Part shown: piece after piece, positions 56,890 to 64,000 of the stretch
Position numbering within the stretch: position 1 is the first letter of the stretch
How the letters are laid out: every line of letters begins with the position of its first letter
Source: Pseudomonas sp. Leaf58
Lineage (GTDB): Bacteria; Pseudomonadota; Gammaproteobacteria; Pseudomonadales; Pseudomonadaceae
NCBI RefSeq assembly: GCF_003627215.1
Contig: NZ_CP032677.1
Coordinates: 1,183,501-1,247,500 of the forward strand
Direction: 5' to 3'
DNA: 64,000 bases
The notes under the pieces: generated by a model
What the model saw: the letters and a program-made list of their open reading frames with translations, nothing else
The model's database searches: none
Told to the model about the DNA's origin: nothing
Position numbers and translations under genes: made by a program

Positions 56890-58017
56890 ATGGCCCAGCT
56901 TTGCGTAGCCCTGGTCGCGGGTGAGGCCAGCGGCGACATTCTAGGCTCGGGCTTGATGCGGGCCCTTAAGGCACGCCACCCCGACGTGCGTTTCATCGGT
57001 GTTGGCGGCCCCCTGATGGAAGCCGAAGGCCTGCAATCCTATTTCCCTATGGAGCGCCTGGCGGTCATGGGCCTGGTCGAGGTGCTGGGGCGCCTGCGCG
57101 AGCTGCTCAAGCGCCGCAAGCTGCTGATCCAGACCCTGATTGCGGAAAAGCCCGATGTGTTCATTGGCATCGATGCCCCTGACTTCACCCTCAACATCGA
57201 ACTGAAGCTGCGCCAGGCCGGGATCAAGGCTGTGCACTATGTCAGCCCGTCGGTGTGGGCGTGGCGGCAAAAGCGTGTGCTGAAGATTCGCGAGGGTTGC
57301 GACCTGATGCTCACGCTGTTGCCATTCGAGGCGCGGTTCTACGAAGAGCAGGGCGTGCCGGTGCGCTTTGTCGGCCACCCGCTGGCCGACACCATCCCGC
57401 TCCAAGCCGACCGCCAGGTGGCGCGTGCCGCCTTGGGCCTGGGTGCAGGGCCGGTGGTGGCGTTGATGCCAGGCAGCCGGGGCGGCGAAGTAGGGCGCCT
57501 GGGGGCGCTGTTCCTTGACGCTGCCGAGCGGCTGCGCCAACAAGTACCGGGCGTGCGCTTTGTATTGCCGTGTGCCAATGCCGCACGGCGTGCCCAGCTC
57601 GAGCAAATGCTGGAAGGGCGCGAACTGCCGCTGACGCTGCTTGATGGTCAGTCGCACCAGGCCTTGGCCGCCTGTGACGCAGTGCTGATTGCCTCTGGCA
57701 CTGCCACCCTTGAAGCGTTGCTATACAAGCGGCCGATGGTGGTAGCCTACCGCTTGGCACCGTTGACCTACTGGATCCTCAAGCGCCTGGTAAAGAGCCC
57801 CTACGTGTCGTTGCCTAACCTGCTCGCTCAGTGCGCGCTGGTGCCCGAACTGTTGCAGGATGACGCCACCAGCGAAGCCTTGGCCAATACCCTGGCGCCC
57901 TTGGTAGCCGACGGCAGCCAGCAGACCGCGCGTTTCGACGAAATTCACCGCACCCTGCGCCGGGATGCCTCCAACCAGGCAGCCGAGGCGGTACTGGCTT
58001 TGCTCAAGGACCGCTGA
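56890..58017 (+). CDS. lpxB: lipid A disaccharide synthase
   Basis: A 375-residue GT19 glycosyltransferase joining UDP-diacylglucosamine and lipid X. Motifs: [93 protein letters not shown] and [20 protein letters not shown]. It lies tightly packed between lpxA and rnhB. Confidence 0.98.
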   Translation: MAQLCVALVAGEASGDILGSGLMRALKARHPDVRFIGVGGPLMEAEGLQSYFPMERLAVMGLVEVLGRLRELLKRRKLLIQTLIAEKPDVFIGIDAPDFTLNIELKLRQAGIKAVHYVSPSVWAWRQKRVLKIREGCDLMLTLLPFEARFYEEQGVPVRFVGHPLADTIPLQADRQVARAALGLGAGPVVALMPGSRGGEVGRLGALFLDAAERLRQQVPGVRFVLPCANAARRAQLEQMLEGRELPLTLLDGQSHQALAACDAVLIASGTATLEALLYKRPMVVAYRLAPLTYWILKRLVKSPYVSLPNLLAQCALVPELLQDDATSEALANTLAPLVADGSQQTARFDEIHRTLRRDASNQAAEAVLALLKDR

Positions 58018-58018
58018 C

Positions 58019-58642
58019 ATGCAGATGGGATTGGACTTCAACCTGGTCGAAGAGCTGGTTGCCGGCGTCGACGAAGTGGGCCGTGGCCCGCTGTGTGGCG
58101 CGGTGGTGACGGCGGCGGTGATCCTCGACCCGGCGCGCCCGATCCGCGGGCTGAACGATTCGAAGAAGCTCACGGAAGCCAAGCGTGAGGCGCTGTTCGA
58201 TGAAATCTGCGAAAAGGCCTTGAGCTTCTGCATTGCCCGCGCCGAGGTCGAGGAAATCGACCGCCTGAACATCCTGCAAGCCACCATGCTGGCCATGCAG
58301 CGCGCGGTGGAAGGCCTGCACGTCACGCCCAAGCTGGCCCTGATCGATGGCAACCGTTGCCCGAAACTGGCGGTACCGGCGGCACCGGTGGTCAAGGGCG
58401 ATAGCCAGGTACCGGCCATCGCGGCAGCGTCGATCCTGGCCAAGGTGACCCGTGACCGGGAGATGAGCGCTTTCGAGCTGATCTACCCGGGTTATGGCAT
58501 TGGTGGGCATAAGGGCTACCCCACGCCGGTGCACCTCGAGGCCTTGGCGCGCCTCGGGCCTACGCCCATTCATCGGCGCTCCTTCGCCCCGGTACGGGCG
58601 GCGTGGGAAGTGCGTGAAGGCGTCACCGACTCCCTGATCTGA
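58019..58642 (+). CDS. rnhB: ribonuclease HII
   Basis: A 207-residue RNase HII removing ribonucleotides from DNA-RNA hybrids. Active-site residues: the Asp and Glu in [20 protein letters not shown], Asp in [12 protein letters not shown], and the later Asp in AKVTRDREM. The C-terminal [20 protein letters not shown] is typical. The start at 58019 follows the lpxB stop by one base; an upstream frame from 57965 is rejected. Confidence 0.97.
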   Translation: MQMGLDFNLVEELVAGVDEVGRGPLCGAVVTAAVILDPARPIRGLNDSKKLTEAKREALFDEICEKALSFCIARAEVEEIDRLNILQATMLAMQRAVEGLHVTPKLALIDGNRCPKLAVPAAPVVKGDSQVPAIAAASILAKVTRDREMSAFELIYPGYGIGGHKGYPTPVHLEALARLGPTPIHRRSFAPVRAAWEVREGVTDSLI

Positions 58643-58681
58643 CCTGTCAGTTCGTTACTGCAGCGTCACGCCATCCTTTGT

Positions 58682-58700
58682 GGGAGCGGCTTTAGCCGCG
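58682..58700. repeat. REP-like hairpin between rnhB and dnaE
   Basis: gggagcggctttagccgcg forms a short hairpin of the REP/‘gggagcggctttagccgcg’ variant common in Pseudomonas. A single copy lies 39 bp after rnhB and may end the lipid A transcript. Confidence 0.65.
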
Positions 58701-58728
58701 CAGCACCAAATCCTGTCCCCTTTTAAGC

Positions 58729-58734
58729 TACAAT
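58729..58734 (+). promoter_or_regulatory. -10 box of a dnaE promoter
   Basis: TACAAT in ttttaagctacaatcccgcc lies 37 bp before the dnaE ATG. The -35 region is not consensus. It would allow dnaE transcription apart from the lpx genes. Confidence 0.45.
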
Positions 58735-58771
58735 CCCGCCCTTGTCGTTCAGCACTGCTACAGGATCTTCC

Positions 58772-62296
<3,525 letters not shown>

Positions 62297-62403
62297 ACCG
62301 ACCAAAAATTTAATCTCGACCTGAATGCGCCTGATCCCTTAAGGTATGGCGCCAAACGGATCAACCGGCCGGCCGCCTGGCCGTAGACCCAAGACGGATG
62401 ACT

Positions 62404-63351
62404 ATGAACCCGAATTTTCTCGATTTCGAACAGCCGATTGCCGACCTGCAAGCCAAGATCGAAGGCCTGCGCCTGGTGGGCAACGACAACTCGCTGAACA
62501 TCAGCGATGAAATTGCCCGTCTGCAAGACAAGAGCAGTACCCTGACCGAAAGCATCTTCAGCAACCTGACCAGCTGGCAGATCGCCCGCCTGGCGCGTCA
62601 TCCACGTCGTCCCTACACCCTGGACTACCTGGAGCACATCTTCACCGAGTTCGAAGAACTGCACGGTGACCGCCACTTCTCCGATGACGCCGCCATTGTG
62701 GGTGGTACCGCGCGCCTGGATGGCAAGCCAGTCATGGTCATTGGCCACCAGAAGGGCCGTGAAGTGCGCGAGAAGGTGCGCCGCAACTTCGGTATGCCGC
62801 GCCCAGAAGGCTACCGCAAGGCCTGCCGCCTGATGGAAATGGCCGAGCGCTTCAAGATGCCGATCCTGACCTTCATCGACACCCCGGGTGCCTACCCAGG
62901 CATCGACGCCGAAGAGCGTAACCAGAGCGAGGCCATTGCCTGGAACCTACGCGTCATGGCGCGCCTGAAAACCCCGATCATCGCCACCGTGATCGGTGAG
63001 GGCGGTTCTGGCGGTGCACTGGCCATTGGCGTGTGCGACCAACTGAACATGCTGCAGTACTCCACCTACTCGGTGATCTCGCCGGAAGGTTGCGCTTCGA
63101 TCCTGTGGAAGACTGCCGACAAGGCGGCTGACGCGGCCGAGGCCATGGGCATTACCGCCGAGCGCCTGAAAAGCCTGAACATCGTCGACAAGGTGATCCA
63201 GGAGCCGCTGGGCGGCGCCCACCGTGACCCGGCGAAAATGTCTGAAAGCATCCGCGCCGACCTGGTGCAGCAGCTGGACATGCTCGGTAAACTCGACCAC
63301 GACGCGCTGCTGGCCCGTCGTTACGATCGCCTGATGAGCTACGGCCTCTGA
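62404..63351 (+). CDS. accA: acetyl-CoA carboxylase carboxyltransferase alpha subunit
   Basis: A 315-residue subunit that with AccD transfers carboxyl from biotin to acetyl-CoA, the first step of fatty acid synthesis. Motifs: [81 protein letters not shown] and [20 protein letters not shown], the crotonase-like oxyanion region. [11 protein letters not shown] at 62404 is the usual start; the ATG at 62398 is close by and cannot be excluded. It lies 107 bp after dnaE. Confidence 0.97.
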   Translation: MNPNFLDFEQPIADLQAKIEGLRLVGNDNSLNISDEIARLQDKSSTLTESIFSNLTSWQIARLARHPRRPYTLDYLEHIFTEFEELHGDRHFSDDAAIVGGTARLDGKPVMVIGHQKGREVREKVRRNFGMPRPEGYRKACRLMEMAERFKMPILTFIDTPGAYPGIDAEERNQSEAIAWNLRVMARLKTPIIATVIGEGGSGGALAIGVCDQLNMLQYSTYSVISPEGCASILWKTADKAADAAEAMGITAERLKSLNIVDKVIQEPLGGAHRDPAKMSESIRADLVQQLDMLGKLDHDALLARRYDRLMSYGL

Positions 63352-63366
63352 TAGCGAAATGAATCG

Positions 63367-63463
63367 CACCGGCTTCGCCGGTGTTCGCGGGCACGCCCGC
63401 TCCCGCCGGTATTGCGCTGCCCTCGCGGCTTGCGCCATACCGGTGGGAGCGGGCATGTCGAGG
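63367..63463. repeat. inverted REP pair, one copy decayed
   Basis: caccggcttcgccggtg plus ttcgcgggcacgcccgctcc (63367-63403) faces gggagcgggcatg at 63444, whose second half is lost. It lies between accA and tilS. Confidence 0.75.
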
Positions 63464-63507
63464 CGTCGAACCGCCGCGAATGCTTTATTGAATCGAGCGA
63501 GGGCTAG

Positions 63508-64000
63508 ATGATCAACCTCACCCCCTGGCTCAACGCCCCAAACTGGTACATCGCCTTTTCCGGCGGCCTCGACTCCACCGTCCTCCTGCACTTGCTGGCC
63601 GACCACGGCCGCAACCACGCCGCGCCCCCGCTGCGCGCCCTGCACATCCACCATGGCCTGCAACCTGCCGCCGACGCCTGGCCTGCGCACTGCCAAGCCG
63701 TCTGCGACCAGCTCGGCATCGAACTTAAGGTCATATACGTCCAGGTCACCCCCGGCGCCAGCCTCGAACAGGCTGCCCGCAACGCCCGCTATGCAGCCTT
63801 CAAGCAAGCCCTAGGCCCAGGCGACATCCTGTTCACCGGCCAGCACCGCGACGACCAAGCCGAAACCCTGCTGTTTCGCCTGCTGCGCGGCGCCGGCCTG
63901 CGTGGTTTGGCGGCAATGCCGGGGCAACGGGCGCTAGGGCAGGGCCGCCTGGTCAGGCCCTTGCTGGGTTGCTCCCGTCAGCAGTTGCAGGGCTACGCCG
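63508..64000 (+). CDS. tilS: tRNA(Ile)-lysidine synthetase TilS, N-terminal part
   Basis: The first 164 codons of tilS, cut by the window end. The PP-loop ATPase signature SGGLDST is in NWYIAFSGGLDSTVLLHLLA, followed by LHIHHGLQPAADAWPAHCQA, ARNARYAAF and FTGQHRDDQAETLLFRLLRG, the second family motif. The enzyme ligates lysine to C34 of tRNA-Ile2 so that AUA is read as Ile. The ribosome site GCGAGGG lies before the ATG. The position after accA is standard in Pseudomonas. Confidence 0.95.
   Translation, partial: MINLTPWLNAPNWYIAFSGGLDSTVLLHLLADHGRNHAAPPLRALHIHHGLQPAADAWPAHCQAVCDQLGIELKVIYVQVTPGASLEQAARNARYAAFKQALGPGDILFTGQHRDDQAETLLFRLLRGAGLRGLAAMPGQRALGQGRLVRPLLGCSRQQLQGYA

Overview
The window looks like a chromosome segment of a fluorescent Pseudomonas of the P. 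putida group. The G+C-rich backbone has the gene order map-rpsB-tsf-pyrH-frr-uppS-cdsA-dxr-rseP-bamA-skp-lpxD-fabZ-lpxA-lpxB-rnhB-dnaE-accA-tilS. It also has Pseudomonas-type dapD, dapE and dapC, an NdvB-like GH17/GT2 glucan synthase, and many inverted 'gggagcgggc..gcccgcgaa' REP elements typical of that group.

Layout. (1) 1-3.9 kb: backbone with a PEP-mutase/ICL-family enzyme, an extensin-like protein, a repeat-containing hypothetical protein, rsmJ and a TetR regulator. (2) 3.9-19.4 kb: an accessory island of visibly lower G+C, lying between the TetR gene and the divergent RND efflux genes it would normally adjoin. The left edge carries a decayed IS5-type transposase fragment. The island is a complete chaperone-usher (Cup-like) fimbria locus in split form. 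Pilin, chaperone and usher are on the minus strand at one end. A second chaperone and a two-domain adhesin candidate are on the plus strand at the other end. Between them is a four-gene signalling block: hybrid kinase, REC-EAL phosphodiesterase, hybrid kinase with HPt, and an RcsB-like regulator. This composition and order resemble pvrS-pvrR-rcsC-rcsB next to cupD in P. aeruginosa PAPI-1. (3) 19.4-43.7 kb: backbone with the RND pump, plsB, a cold-shock protein, rlmA, dapE, an ndvB-like gene, tcdA, csdE-csdA, dapD, an ArsC/YffB-like gene, a relic of a HigA/GraA-type antitoxin, a Na+/H+ antiporter, dapC, glnD and map. (4) 43.7-64 kb: the translation, isoprenoid, envelope and lipid A block, ending inside tilS.

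The most interesting observation is a 14-base motif, TAAG-N4-GTCT-(T/G)-A. It occurs once upstream of the first gene of each of the three island transcription units, always in the direction of the gene, and it resembles the enterobacterial RcsB box. The island also encodes an RcsB-like regulator. I infer a self-contained regulon in which both kinases feed a phosphorelay through the single HPt domain to the RcsB-like protein, which would control pilin, adhesin and its own signalling operon, while the EAL protein lowers c-di-GMP. No tRNA, rRNA or CRISPR array was recognised.
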